Source of the DNA: an uncultured Candidatus Saccharibacteria bacterium
GTDB taxonomy: Bacteria; Patescibacteriota; Saccharimonadia; Saccharimonadales; Saccharimonadaceae
Assembly: GCA_946186455.1 (NCBI GenBank)
Contig: CAMHNK010000003.1
Coordinates: 1 to 41,085, forward strand
Direction of reading: 5' to 3'
DNA length: 41,085 bases
The notes beneath the pieces are model-generated. The model did no database searches. It was not told the DNA's origin and saw only the letters and a program-made list of their open reading frames with translations. Shown in pieces: positions 10,943-17,051 of this stretch. The position numbers and the translations under genes were made by a program. Numbering within the stretch: position 1 is the first letter of the stretch; each line of letters starts with the position of its first letter.

Positions 10943-11362
10943 TTAAGCTTCAGCTGGTGCTTCTGCGGCTGGTTCTTCAGCCTTAGCTTCTTCAGCTGGT
11001 GCCTCGGCCGGAGCTTCTACAGCTGGTTCTTCAGCTGGGGCTTCTTCCTTTGGCTGGTTCTTGCGAAGTTTGTCAGCGTGTTTAGCCTTAACTGACTTCT
11101 TTGGCGCGAGCTTAACCCAATCTGGGAGCTTCACACCGTTCTTCTTCAAGATGAAAGCAACACGAGTGCTTGGTTGAGCACCGTTTTTAAGATATTTTTC
11201 CACCGCTTCCTTGTCCAAAGTTAAGGCCTTGGTGTCTGGGTTGTAATTGCCGACCTCGGCTACAACACGACCCGAAAGTGGGTGGCGCTGCGCTTCTTGG
11301 ACGACTATCCGATACGTAGGGTAATGCGTACGGCCATTACGTTGCATGCGAATCGCTAGCAT
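10943..11362 (-). CDS. rpsP: 30S ribosomal protein S16 with Ala/Glu/Pro-rich C-terminal extension
   Basis: Residues 1-80 match S16: MLAIRMQRNGRTHYPTYRIVV at the start (shown here only as its landmark), GRVVAEVGNYNP in the middle and VKKYLxNGAQPSxxV-like EKYLKNGAQPSTRV at about 55-68. S16 is needed for 30S assembly. The usual length is 75-90 residues; here a tail of about 45 residues, almost entirely Ala, Glu and Pro with some Lys, is added. A strong AAGGAG Shine-Dalgarno sequence precedes the ATG. It has its own promoter and terminator and is followed by the KH protein, but the usual rimM and trmD do not follow. Confidence 0.95.
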   Translation of the reverse strand: MLAIRMQRNGRTHYPTYRIVVQEAQRHPLSGRVVAEVGNYNPDTKALTLDKEAVEKYLKNGAQPSTRVAFILKKNGVKLPDWVKLAPKKSVKAKHADKLRKNQPKEEAPAEEPAVEAPAEAPAEEAKAEEPAAEAPAEA

Positions 11363-11392
11363 TTTTTCTCCTTAAATTTTATTAACTTCACC

Positions 11393-11421
11393 ATTTTACC
11401 ACATTTTTAAAGAAATGAAAA
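11393..11421 (-). promoter_or_regulatory. Promoter for rpsP
   Basis: TAAAAT (11393-11398) preceded by TGG forms an extended -10; TTTTCA (11416-11421) lies 17 bases upstream as a weak -35. The leader is about 30 bases. Confidence 0.5.
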
Positions 11422-11441
11422 GGGCTTCCCGAAGGAAGCCC
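11414..11441 (-). terminator. Intrinsic terminator after the 207-residue unknown gene
   Basis: GGGCTTCC and GGAAGCCC arms form an 8-base-pair stem with a four-base loop, followed on the minus strand by TTTTCATTT. Confidence 0.8.
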
Positions 11442-11457
11442 ACGAGCTGGTTGTCAG

Positions 11458-12081
11458 TCAGCTCATTTTGGAGGTCTTTGAATGTTTTCTTTTGAATCCG
11501 ATGATTTTCCAGATATCCTGGATGGACATTTCACGGCGCTCATTCTTAAGCACCTTGAGTATCGCCCGAAATTCTTTGCGATTTTCAGCGTCATGGAAAA
11601 TACGAATCACGAAACCATAAGGTTTCTCTTCGCGCGCCACGCCGTTTTCGTCACTTAGAACATCATAATCAAAAGTCATCAGATTCAGGAACTTCTCTGG
11701 ATCGGTGATTTCTTGCAGGCCATCAGCCTTCAGAATGTCATTCAGCTCTAAAACAAGCTTCAGACAACGCTGGTGGCAACCCGAGTTTAACGTCGGCTTA
11801 TCTTCAGTCGGAAGACCGACTGCATAAGTCAGGCTCTCAAATGCCTTATTCATCACCTCAGGCGGAGCCTTGTCAAAAGTCTCCCCTTCACCGAGAAAAC
11901 GCACATGAAAGTAGCGTCTCGCCCGCTTGTCCACCTCTTTAAGAGGCAGGTGATACTTCCGCCACAGGTTCATCTCATACTGAGTAAAACGTACCTTGGC
12001 GTACTTCTCAAGTGCCGCACTCGGTCCATTGAAAAGTTCATCTAATACTTCAAAATACCCTCTTTTAACGTTCTCTGCCAT
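11458..12081 (-). CDS. Unrecognised soluble protein, 207 residues
   Basis: I do not recognise a family. The protein is charged, without a signal peptide or membrane helix, so probably cytoplasmic. It has a mostly helical-looking N-terminal half, two close cysteines with a histidine between (GCHQRC at about residues 101-106), and a basic C-terminus (KRKHSKTSK). The real coding status is supported by a complete transcription unit: a near-consensus promoter (TTGACT, 17 bases, TATAAT), a GGGGG Shine-Dalgarno sequence, and a strong terminator right after the stop. It stands alone between rpsP and rnc. Confidence 0.8.
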   Translation of the reverse strand: MAENVKRGYFEVLDELFNGPSAALEKYAKVRFTQYEMNLWRKYHLPLKEVDKRARRYFHVRFLGEGETFDKAPPEVMNKAFESLTYAVGLPTEDKPTLNSGCHQRCLKLVLELNDILKADGLQEITDPEKFLNLMTFDYDVLSDENGVAREEKPYGFVIRIFHDAENRKEFRAILKVLKNERREMSIQDIWKIIGFKRKHSKTSKMS

Positions 12082-12125
12082 TTCTACACCCCCTAATCTG
12101 TTGGCAGCAACAAGTTTATGCCCTA

Positions 12126-12154
12126 ATTATAGCACAGAACGCCAAAAAAGTCAA
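12126..12154 (-). promoter_or_regulatory. Near-consensus promoter for the 207-residue unknown gene
   Basis: TTGACT (12149-12154) and TATAAT (12126-12131) on the minus strand are separated by 17 bases, in the gap after rnc. Confidence 0.85.
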
Positions 12155-12178
12155 TACTCCACCCCTATAAAATCGAGC

Positions 12179-12904
12179 CTAGAGCGACTTATTTCCAGTC
12201 TTTTGGCGGTACTTTTTTACCCCTTCGCGCGCCGCCGCCGTCTGAGCTTCCTGCTTTGAGTGCCCAGTACCAGTCCCCATCAAATGTTCTTTTACATATA
12301 AACCAACGGTGAAGGTCTTATCGTGGTCCGGACCTTCTTCTTTCAAGGTCTTATAAACCGGCGTCACACCATCCTCGCGTTGGGCCAATTCTTGAACGTA
12401 AGATTTCGGATCACGCCAAGTACCCTCTTCGATAATCTCATCGATTTTTACAATAATATGTTTATAGATAAAATCTTTCGCTACATCGTAACCTTGATCG
12501 AGATAAATCGCCCCAATCACGGCCTCAAAACAGTCCGCGAGAATCACATCATGCGCCCGGTCGGAGCCATTCTTCTCACCATGCGACAAACGCACCAGTG
12601 GCTCGTATCCGAGTTCCTTGCCAGCATCGCCAATCGACTCAGTGCGAACCAGTGCCGAACGAAGCGCCGTCATAATTCCCTCAGGTTCGTTGTAATTCCG
12701 ATACAAAAAATCTGAAGTAACTAATTCTAAGATAGCGTCACCTAAAAATTCCAGGCGCTCGTTATGCTCGTGTACCGTATTTTTATGCTCATTCACATAA
12801 CTACGATGTGTGAGCGCCGTCACCAACAAATTAATATCATTAAATGAGAAACCGAGCTTCTCTTTTGCAAACTCCTGATAAGGAGTCGTATCAATCTGAT
12901 TCAT
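12179..12904 (-). CDS. rnc: Ribonuclease III
   Basis: The 241-residue protein has the RNase III signature HNERLEFLGDAIL at about residues 47-59, with catalytic acidic residues Glu52, Asp56, Asp124 and Glu127 (ADCFEAVIGAIYLD). A double-stranded RNA-binding domain follows at about 165-236, ending in SKQEAQTAAAREGVKKY. The enzyme cuts double-stranded RNA, including rRNA precursors. An AGGAGGT Shine-Dalgarno sequence precedes the ATG. It is the last gene of the rpmF-nusB-Nudix-rnc run, 8 bases after the Nudix gene. Full length, no oddities. Confidence 0.96.
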   Translation of the reverse strand: MNQIDTTPYQEFAKEKLGFSFNDINLLVTALTHRSYVNEHKNTVHEHNERLEFLGDAILELVTSDFLYRNYNEPEGIMTALRSALVRTESIGDAGKELGYEPLVRLSHGEKNGSDRAHDVILADCFEAVIGAIYLDQGYDVAKDFIYKHIIVKIDEIIEEGTWRDPKSYVQELAQREDGVTPVYKTLKEEGPDHDKTFTVGLYVKEHLMGTGTGHSKQEAQTAAAREGVKKYRQKTGNKSL

Positions 12905-12912
12905 TTTACCTC

Positions 12913-13491
12913 CTATTTATAATCACCAGCACGAATACGTTTCTTGGCAATTAGCATCAACTTTTCAATGTCATCATACTCGATCAAATCGAGCGCATCG
13001 GCAAACGGGAACCATTGAATCCCCTTCATCCACTTCTCGCCAATCGGCGTTTCATGTGTGTCCATCGCTTCGACCAGGTAAATTTGTGTTGTCATCAGCA
13101 CCAATTTATCTGCCCGGCGATATTTAAAATGAATTTTGCCTAGCCACGTCAAAATGTTCACGTTCTTAAGACCGGTCTCTTCCTCAATCTCACGACGTGC
13201 GGTCATCTTAGCGGTCTCACCCGGTTCAATGTGACCTTTCGGGATCGTCCAGCGACCTTTCGAATCTTGAATCAAAAGAATTTCAATATCTTTTTTATCT
13301 TTTGTCAATCGAAAAATGATACCACCGGAAGTTGGTTCCCTCACAATCTCTTGAATAGTGGCCTTCTTGCGGAAGACCGCGGATGTCAATTTCTTAAAAG
13401 GAGACTCTTTGATTCGCTCCGCCGGCAACGCCTCCGGAACTTTAAGCGCTCTCCTTGCCATCGGCTCCGATGGACTTTGATTTTGCTCCAT
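12913..13491 (-). CDS. Nudix hydrolase
   Basis: A complete Nudix box GHIEPGETAKMTARREIEEETG-like (pattern Gx5Ex7REUxEExGU) lies at residues 86-108, in a domain spanning about 52-190. Nudix enzymes cleave nucleoside diphosphates linked to another group; the metal-binding glutamates are intact. The substrate cannot be told; the WTIPKGHIEPGE form resembles the Ap4A/diadenosine polyphosphate or MutT-like groups. About 50 N-terminal residues precede the domain. The ATG at 13491 overlaps the end of nusB by 50 bases; the internal ATG at MARRAL, ten codons later, is an alternative start. It is co-transcribed with nusB and rnc. Confidence 0.9.
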   Translation of the reverse strand: MEQNQSPSEPMARRALKVPEALPAERIKESPFKKLTSAVFRKKATIQEIVREPTSGGIIFRLTKDKKDIEILLIQDSKGRWTIPKGHIEPGETAKMTARREIEEETGLKNVNILTWLGKIHFKYRRADKLVLMTTQIYLVEAMDTHETPIGEKWMKGIQWFPFADALDLIEYDDIEKLMLIAKKRIRAGDYK

Positions 13492-13936
13492 TGTTATTGT
13501 CTTCTACTATACCGAGCTTTTTATAAGCTGTACCGAGCACACCGTTGATAAACTTCGATGAATTCTCAGATCCAAAAGCTTTCGCAAGCTCAACAGCTTC
13601 ATTAATGGCTACCTTAGGCGGGACTTGGTCCCGACATTCGGATAATTCATACAGGCCCATCCGTAGGACATTACGATCAATTGCGGCAATCGAACTAATC
13701 GGCCATTCTGGCGCCATCGGGGCGAGTGCCTCGTCTAGCGTTTCAAAATTCTCCGTCACTTTATGTGCCAGATTATAGACAAATTCTGTATCACCGAGAG
13801 CTTTCTCGTATGGCTCGATATTCTTCGCAACGATAATGTCCAAATCGACGTCAGGGTCATGTGCCAAAGTTCTTAGTTCGTATTCATACAAACTTTGCAG
13901 AACGATTACTCTACCTAAATGTCGATTACTTGCCAT
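13442..13936 (-). CDS. nusB: Transcription antitermination protein NusB
   Basis: The 164-residue protein has NusB landmarks: an N-terminal RxxAxxxLYxxE-like helix, AIDRNVLRMGLYEL at about residues 85-98 and VAINEAVELAKAFGSENSSKFINGVLG at about 109-135 (given in part). NusB with S10 (NusE) binds boxA RNA in rRNA antitermination. The last 20 residues are a polar extension. It starts 5 bases after rpmF and overlaps the Nudix gene at its end. Confidence 0.93.
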   Translation of the reverse strand: MASNRHLGRVIVLQSLYEYELRTLAHDPDVDLDIIVAKNIEPYEKALGDTEFVYNLAHKVTENFETLDEALAPMAPEWPISSIAAIDRNVLRMGLYELSECRDQVPPKVAINEAVELAKAFGSENSSKFINGVLGTAYKKLGIVEDNNNGAKSKSIGADGKESA

Positions 13937-13941
13937 ATTTT

Positions 13942-14112
13942 TTAAGCTTCTTTTTTCTTAATTGTCTTTACTTTTAAATTTGGTGTCTTCTTCTTGGTTT
14001 CGAAGACTTTCACAGGTGAAGTCTTGTTCACTCTGCGAGCAAGCTCCAAGCGAATGTGACTGCGGCGAAGGCCGGTCTTTCTTGGGCTACTCTGTTTTTT
14101 AGGTTCAGGCAT
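13942..14112 (-). CDS. rpmF: 50S ribosomal protein L32, cysteine-less form
   Basis: The 56-residue basic protein begins MPEPKKQSSPRKTGLRRSH, matching the L32 N-terminal pattern of a PKxxxS stretch followed by RRxH. Typical L32 then has a CxxC...CxxC zinc ribbon; here that part (about residues 25-50) has no cysteine at all. The start was placed at this ATG because a GGAG sequence lies just upstream and because the L32 pattern begins here; an upstream in-frame ATG lies before the promoter. The identification rests on the N-terminus, size and charge, so it is less certain than for L36. It is the first gene of the rpmF-nusB-Nudix-rnc run. Confidence 0.78.
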   Translation of the reverse strand: MPEPKKQSSPRKTGLRRSHIRLELARRVNKTSPVKVFETKKKTPNLKVKTIKKKEA

Positions 14113-14144
14113 TTTGCTCCTTAGTTTAATAGATACTTTTGACC

Positions 14145-14173
14145 ATATTACCACTTTTTTAATCACTTGGCAA
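14145..14173 (-). promoter_or_regulatory. Promoter for the rpmF-nusB-Nudix-rnc operon
   Basis: TTGCCA (14168-14173) and TAATAT (14145-14150) on the minus strand are 17 bases apart, with TGG before the -10. Confidence 0.75.
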
Positions 14174-14177
14174 GGCG

Positions 14178-14209
14178 AAAAAAATCCCCTCCGTTTATCT
14201 ACGGAAGGG
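14178..14209 (-). terminator. Intrinsic terminator after the 173-residue unknown gene
   Basis: CCCTTCCGT pairs with ACGGAGGGG (one G-T pair) around a 6-base loop, followed on the minus strand by seven T residues. Confidence 0.85.
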
Positions 14210-14215
14210 TGATGG

Positions 14216-14737
14216 TCACAGGTCCTCCTTTTTTAAAGGATCACAGGTCTCGGTTGCCGAATTATGGTAAAAGAAATCTTCGCCCGAGCCATCGCTCGCT
14301 TCAATTTCTGCATAAATGCAGCCCATTCTTCTAGCGTAATCCGACAAAGCCTTTTTGGCAAACTGCATGAGATATACTTTCTCGACCTCAGTAAACAATT
14401 TATTGTCGCGTGTCGTAAAAATAAATCCGAGCTCAACCACTCCCACAGATTCAAATCTGCGGAATTCATTAGCTCCAGATACGCTGAAGGCATCAATTCC
14501 ACCCTTGTAGGTATCTGCAATAGGCATCGCATAGCGAATCATGACAAGATTCCCATTTCCGCCCGCAATACCGGCCAGCACTTCAGGATCAAAACCAAAT
14601 TTTGATACTTTGTACCACTCGGCATCTTCTTCTTTCTGCGCTAGCAGCCTATTAAATAATTCGACGTATCGATCTCTGCTGTAGGCAGCAATATAACAAG
14701 TTGCTTTCACTCTGACCTTGTTAAACAAATAAACCAC
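14216..14737 (-). CDS. Unrecognised protein, about 170 residues (distant GNAT-like C-terminus possible)
   Basis: I do not recognise it firmly. It is soluble, without signal peptide or membrane helix. The C-terminal half (ALSDYARRMGCIYAEIEASDGSGEDFFYHN-like, about residues 125-155) recalls the last part of GNAT acetyltransferases, where a helix, a strand and an xFYxxxG segment follow each other, but the acetyl-CoA loop is not clear. The frame opens with GTG at 14737; a TTG three codons later (14728) has a better-placed AGGGG Shine-Dalgarno sequence and may be the true start. It has its own extended -10 box and a strong terminator, so it is a single-gene unit. Confidence 0.72.
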   Translation of the reverse strand: MVYLFNKVRVKATCYIAAYSRDRYVELFNRLLAQKEEDAEWYKVSKFGFDPEVLAGIAGGNGNLVMIRYAMPIADTYKGGIDAFSVSGANEFRRFESVGVVELGFIFTTRDNKLFTEVEKVYLMQFAKKALSDYARRMGCIYAEIEASDGSGEDFFYHNSATETCDPLKKEDL

Positions 14738-14774
14738 CCCTTCATTTCTCTATGGACCAAAAACCATCATCTTG

Positions 14775-14794
14775 ATTATACCATATTTGGTATA
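14775..14794 (-). promoter_or_regulatory. Extended -10 within an inverted repeat, promoter for the 173-residue gene
   Basis: TGG-TATAAT (minus strand, -10 at 14775-14780) overlaps a 6-base inverted repeat TATACC...GGTATA (14777-14782 and 14789-14794). No good -35 is seen because the region runs into the end of the glutaredoxin gene. The dyad could be an operator or simply the symmetry of a two-way -10. Confidence 0.45.
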
Positions 14795-14795
14795 T

Positions 14796-15002
14796 TTAAG
14801 CGGCAATTTTTTTGAGAGCTCTTTTAATGGCTGGGCGATCAAAGCCAACAATTCTCTCGTCACCAATCACAGTAACCGGCACCGAACTAATCGTCTTATC
14901 TTTAGAGGCATCAACTTCTTCATATTCGACACCCTTTTCATCAAGCCAATCCATTAAAGCATGGCAATAAGCGCAGGTTGGAGTTGTGTAAATTTTAATC
15001 AT
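14796..15002 (-). CDS. Glutaredoxin-like thiol oxidoreductase (NrdH/mycoredoxin type)
   Basis: The 68-residue protein starts MIKIYTTPTCAYCHALMDWL, with the redox CAYC motif at residues 10-13, and has the TVPVxV-like segment SSVPVTVIGDERIVGFD around 39-55 with the cis-proline. This is the minimal glutaredoxin fold. Such proteins reduce disulfides, for example in ribonucleotide reductase or mixed disulfides. The partner reductase is not in the window. The ATG is 6 bases after a TAGAAT -10 box, so the mRNA should be leaderless. It shares its -35 with the divergent plus-strand gene. Confidence 0.9.
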   Translation of the reverse strand: MIKIYTTPTCAYCHALMDWLDEKGVEYEEVDASKDKTISSVPVTVIGDERIVGFDRPAIKRALKKIAA

Positions 15003-15008
15003 AATTAC

Positions 15009-15058
15009 ATTCTATCACATAAACACCATTTTGCAATAAATCGAAAATATGCTATAAT
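15009..15058. promoter_or_regulatory. Divergent promoter pair sharing one palindromic -35
   Basis: TTGCAA at 15031-15036 reads the same on both strands. To the right, 16 bases away, lies TATAAT (15053-15058) for the plus-strand gene at 15111. To the left, 16 bases away, lies TAGAAT on the minus strand (15009-15014) for the glutaredoxin gene. Confidence 0.7.
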
Positions 15059-15065
15059 ATATTAG

Positions 15066-15083
15066 ATTTGCCTCAAGGCAAAT
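15066..15083 (+). promoter_or_regulatory. Hairpin at the 5' end of the 15111 mRNA
   Basis: ATTTGCC-TCAA-GGCAAAT forms a perfect 7-base-pair stem starting at the predicted transcription start. A run of six T residues follows 5 bases later, so it may be a 5' stabilising hairpin or a short attenuator. Confidence 0.45.
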
Positions 15084-15110
15084 AGAATTTTTTAAAAAGA
15101 GGTGTTAGAA

Positions 15111-15941
15111 ATGGGGAGAACTCCGCTTACAGCAATCGATGCAATTAATCCCGATGGAACTTTGCGCCGCTCACTCACGTTCATGACAGAACAAGGATTA
15201 TCTGAATCTCGATTCTTTGACGAGAACAGTATGGCCATTATTTGCGGCCCTCGCGAGATGTACGACTGGTACGGTCGTCCAGTTGAAATCAGCGACTCAA
15301 TCGAGTCCGTCATCTCTGCTTATGGGTCAGAAATTGATGGTATTACTCCGTCAAACGCCAATCAGACCTTTATTACTAAGAAAACCAATGGCAAATATGC
15401 CATTGCTATTCTTAAATTGGAAGAAGAAAGTGAAACCATTAAGGAAAAAATGCCGCAGTTTAAGCGCATTCTCACCGGAGGTTTCATTGGTAAGAAACCC
15501 GTCCTTGAAGCTACCGAATGGGAATTCGATGGCATTGATTACGAACTGATGAACTCATTGGTCATGCAAGCCTATATTAAAAATCGGCCTAGTTACATCA
15601 CTCCAAGCAGAATTGATGCCTTTAGTAGCGTCAGAGACTCCTTTAAGACATCAGGTAGTACCTATACCGTTCTCCGTACCCCCGAAGATTACGGATTTGG
15701 GACCTGGATTTGCCATTGTTTTGTACCGAATCGTGATCTTCTTTTTGAGACCGCCGTCGGCAAAGAACCGCCACAGACCCATGCCAATTATGTGGTTGGC
15801 GATATTACTGTTTCAAAAGATGGCGTCAAAATGTATGCCAAGGCTCCCTTCGCAGACAAAAAAGGTCGTACCAAAATCGCCACCGATATTGATGTCTTAA
15901 ACCACATGAAAGGCATCGGCATCTACTGGTACTATTGCTAA
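15111..15941 (+). CDS. Unrecognised soluble protein, 276 residues
   Basis: I do not recognise a family. There is no signal peptide or membrane helix. The protein has a mixed alpha/beta look, several aromatic patches (MYDWYGRP at about residues 47-54, GTWICHCF near 200, and a C-terminal GIYWYYC), and a central Lys/Glu-rich stretch. The ATG was chosen because an AAGAGGTG Shine-Dalgarno sequence lies 7 bases before it; an upstream in-frame GTG overlaps that sequence. It forms a single-gene unit with a promoter on one side and a strong terminator on the other, between the glutaredoxin and RNA methyltransferase genes. Confidence 0.85.
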   Translation: MGRTPLTAIDAINPDGTLRRSLTFMTEQGLSESRFFDENSMAIICGPREMYDWYGRPVEISDSIESVISAYGSEIDGITPSNANQTFITKKTNGKYAIAILKLEEESETIKEKMPQFKRILTGGFIGKKPVLEATEWEFDGIDYELMNSLVMQAYIKNRPSYITPSRIDAFSSVRDSFKTSGSTYTVLRTPEDYGFGTWICHCFVPNRDLLFETAVGKEPPQTHANYVVGDITVSKDGVKMYAKAPFADKKGRTKIATDIDVLNHMKGIGIYWYYC

Positions 15942-15950
15942 CACCACTTT

Positions 15951-15977
15951 ATCCCCCGTAGCTAACGGGGGATTTTT
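15951..15977 (+). terminator. Intrinsic terminator after the 276-residue unknown gene
   Basis: ATCCCCCGT and ACGGGGGAT form a 9-base-pair stem with a 5-base loop followed by five T residues. It sits between convergent genes. Confidence 0.9.
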
Positions 15978-16482
15978 ATTTCGCCATTAATTGATACATC
16001 GCAATTCCGGCCGCCACCGATACATTAAAGGATTCTTTCTGGCCCTGCATCGGAATTTCAATAAATAGGTCAATTATCTCATGGAGCGAATAATCGATAC
16101 CATTTACCTCTTCACCTAGAATTAAGACGACTTTATCTGATAGCGCCTCTTTAAGTTTCGGGTCATTTGATTGAAAAAGTGGTACATTTTGGATATTATT
16201 TTCCAAACCAACAATTTGCCATCCCTGTTCGCGGAGCTTAACCAACTCCGATTTTATATCATCAGATGAATAAATATCCAACATATCTTCCGCACCGAGT
16301 GCCGTTTTATGAATCTCGTGATCGAGTTTCTCGCGCAGATGCGGAAGCAGATTCTTATCATGCACTCGTGGCGTATAACCTGACAAAATCACCTTCGAAA
16401 CACCAAAACCATCTGCCGTGCGAAGAATCGCTCCGACATTATAAGTCGAGCGGATATTATCAAGAACGAGCGTCATTTTCAT
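15976..16482 (-). CDS. SpoU/TrmH-family RNA 2'-O-methyltransferase
   Basis: The 168-residue protein shows all three SPOUT motifs: NIRSTYNVGAILRTADGFG at about residues 9-27, VVLILGEEVNGID at about 118-130, and IEIPMQGQKESFNVSVAAGIA near 140-160 (given in part). It should bind S-adenosylmethionine in the trefoil knot and methylate a ribose in tRNA or rRNA. The exact target cannot be told; its size fits the minimal TrmH/TrmL-like enzymes without an extra substrate domain. The start is the first ATG; a second ATG two codons on is possible. It is divergent from the tsaC-like gene. Confidence 0.92.
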   Translation of the reverse strand: MKMTLVLDNIRSTYNVGAILRTADGFGVSKVILSGYTPRVHDKNLLPHLREKLDHEIHKTALGAEDMLDIYSSDDIKSELVKLREQGWQIVGLENNIQNVPLFQSNDPKLKEALSDKVVLILGEEVNGIDYSLHEIIDLFIEIPMQGQKESFNVSVAAGIAMYQLMAK

Positions 16483-16489
16483 AAAAATA

Positions 16490-16498
16490 TGATATAAT
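16490..16498 (+). promoter_or_regulatory. Extended -10 for leaderless tsaC-like gene
   Basis: TGA-TATAAT has its hexamer at 16493-16498, 7 bases before the ATG at 16506. The -35 is weak and no Shine-Dalgarno sequence is present. Confidence 0.65.
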
Positions 16499-16505
16499 AA
16501 AATTT

Positions 16506-17042
16506 ATGAAATGTCAAAATAACTTAGCCTCTGAATACGACAAATCTGCTATTATTAAGCAGCTTCTTTCGCATGAAGTCGCCACTGTTCCAACCGAGAC
16601 GGTGGAAGGCTATGCTGTCCTTTTAGATGACAAAATCGCCATCAATAAACTGATGGAGCTAAAGAATCGCGGATTTGAATCTGGTAAAGTTTTTACACTT
16701 GTGCCAAAGAATAAATCGGATATCAAAAAATACGTTATCGTTCCAGAAGGTGCTAAGGAATTAATCAAGAAGTATGTTCCAGGTGAAATCACCCTAATCC
16801 TCCCGAAGAATCCGGATTTCAAAAATTACTATTTTGACCACTTTAATACCATTGGCATCCGCATCCCAGATCACGATTTTTACGAAGAAATCTTAAAAGA
16901 AGTCGGCCCAATGCTTCTAACATCGGCCAACCCGCGTGGCGGCACGCCGAAATCCATCACCGGTCACCTGCCATCCACTATCGTGGACTTCACCGGTGAT
17001 TCCCCTAAAATCATTCGACAAGGTAACCTAAAAGTGCTATAA
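16506..17042 (+). CDS. tsaC: Sua5/YciO/YrdC-family threonylcarbamoyl-AMP synthase
   Basis: The 178-residue protein is a single YrdC domain. Landmarks are VPTETVEGYAV at about residues 28-38 (family form PTETVYGLA), LKNRGFESGKVFTLVP where the KRxxxKP-like substrate loop normally lies, a central PGEITLILPK, and LLTSANPRGGTPKS near 136-149. TsaC makes threonylcarbamoyl-AMP for the t6A modification of tRNA position 37. The PTETVEGY and KNRGFESG forms differ from the consensus, so it may be a divergent paralogue. The gene is probably leaderless, and its stop codon lies within the -10 box of leuS. Confidence 0.85.
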   Translation: MKCQNNLASEYDKSAIIKQLLSHEVATVPTETVEGYAVLLDDKIAINKLMELKNRGFESGKVFTLVPKNKSDIKKYVIVPEGAKELIKKYVPGEITLILPKNPDFKNYYFDHFNTIGIRIPDHDFYEEILKEVGPMLLTSANPRGGTPKSITGHLPSTIVDFTGDSPKIIRQGNLKVL

Positions 17043-17043
17043 T
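17015..17043 (+). promoter_or_regulatory. Promoter for leaderless leuS, containing the tsaC stop codon
   Basis: TCGACA (17015-17020) is followed after 17 bases by TATAAT (17038-17043) with TGC before it. The TAA at 17040-17042 within the -10 is the stop of the preceding gene. The leuS ATG is 8 bases after the -10. Confidence 0.78.
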
Positions 17044-17051
17044 TATCCATT

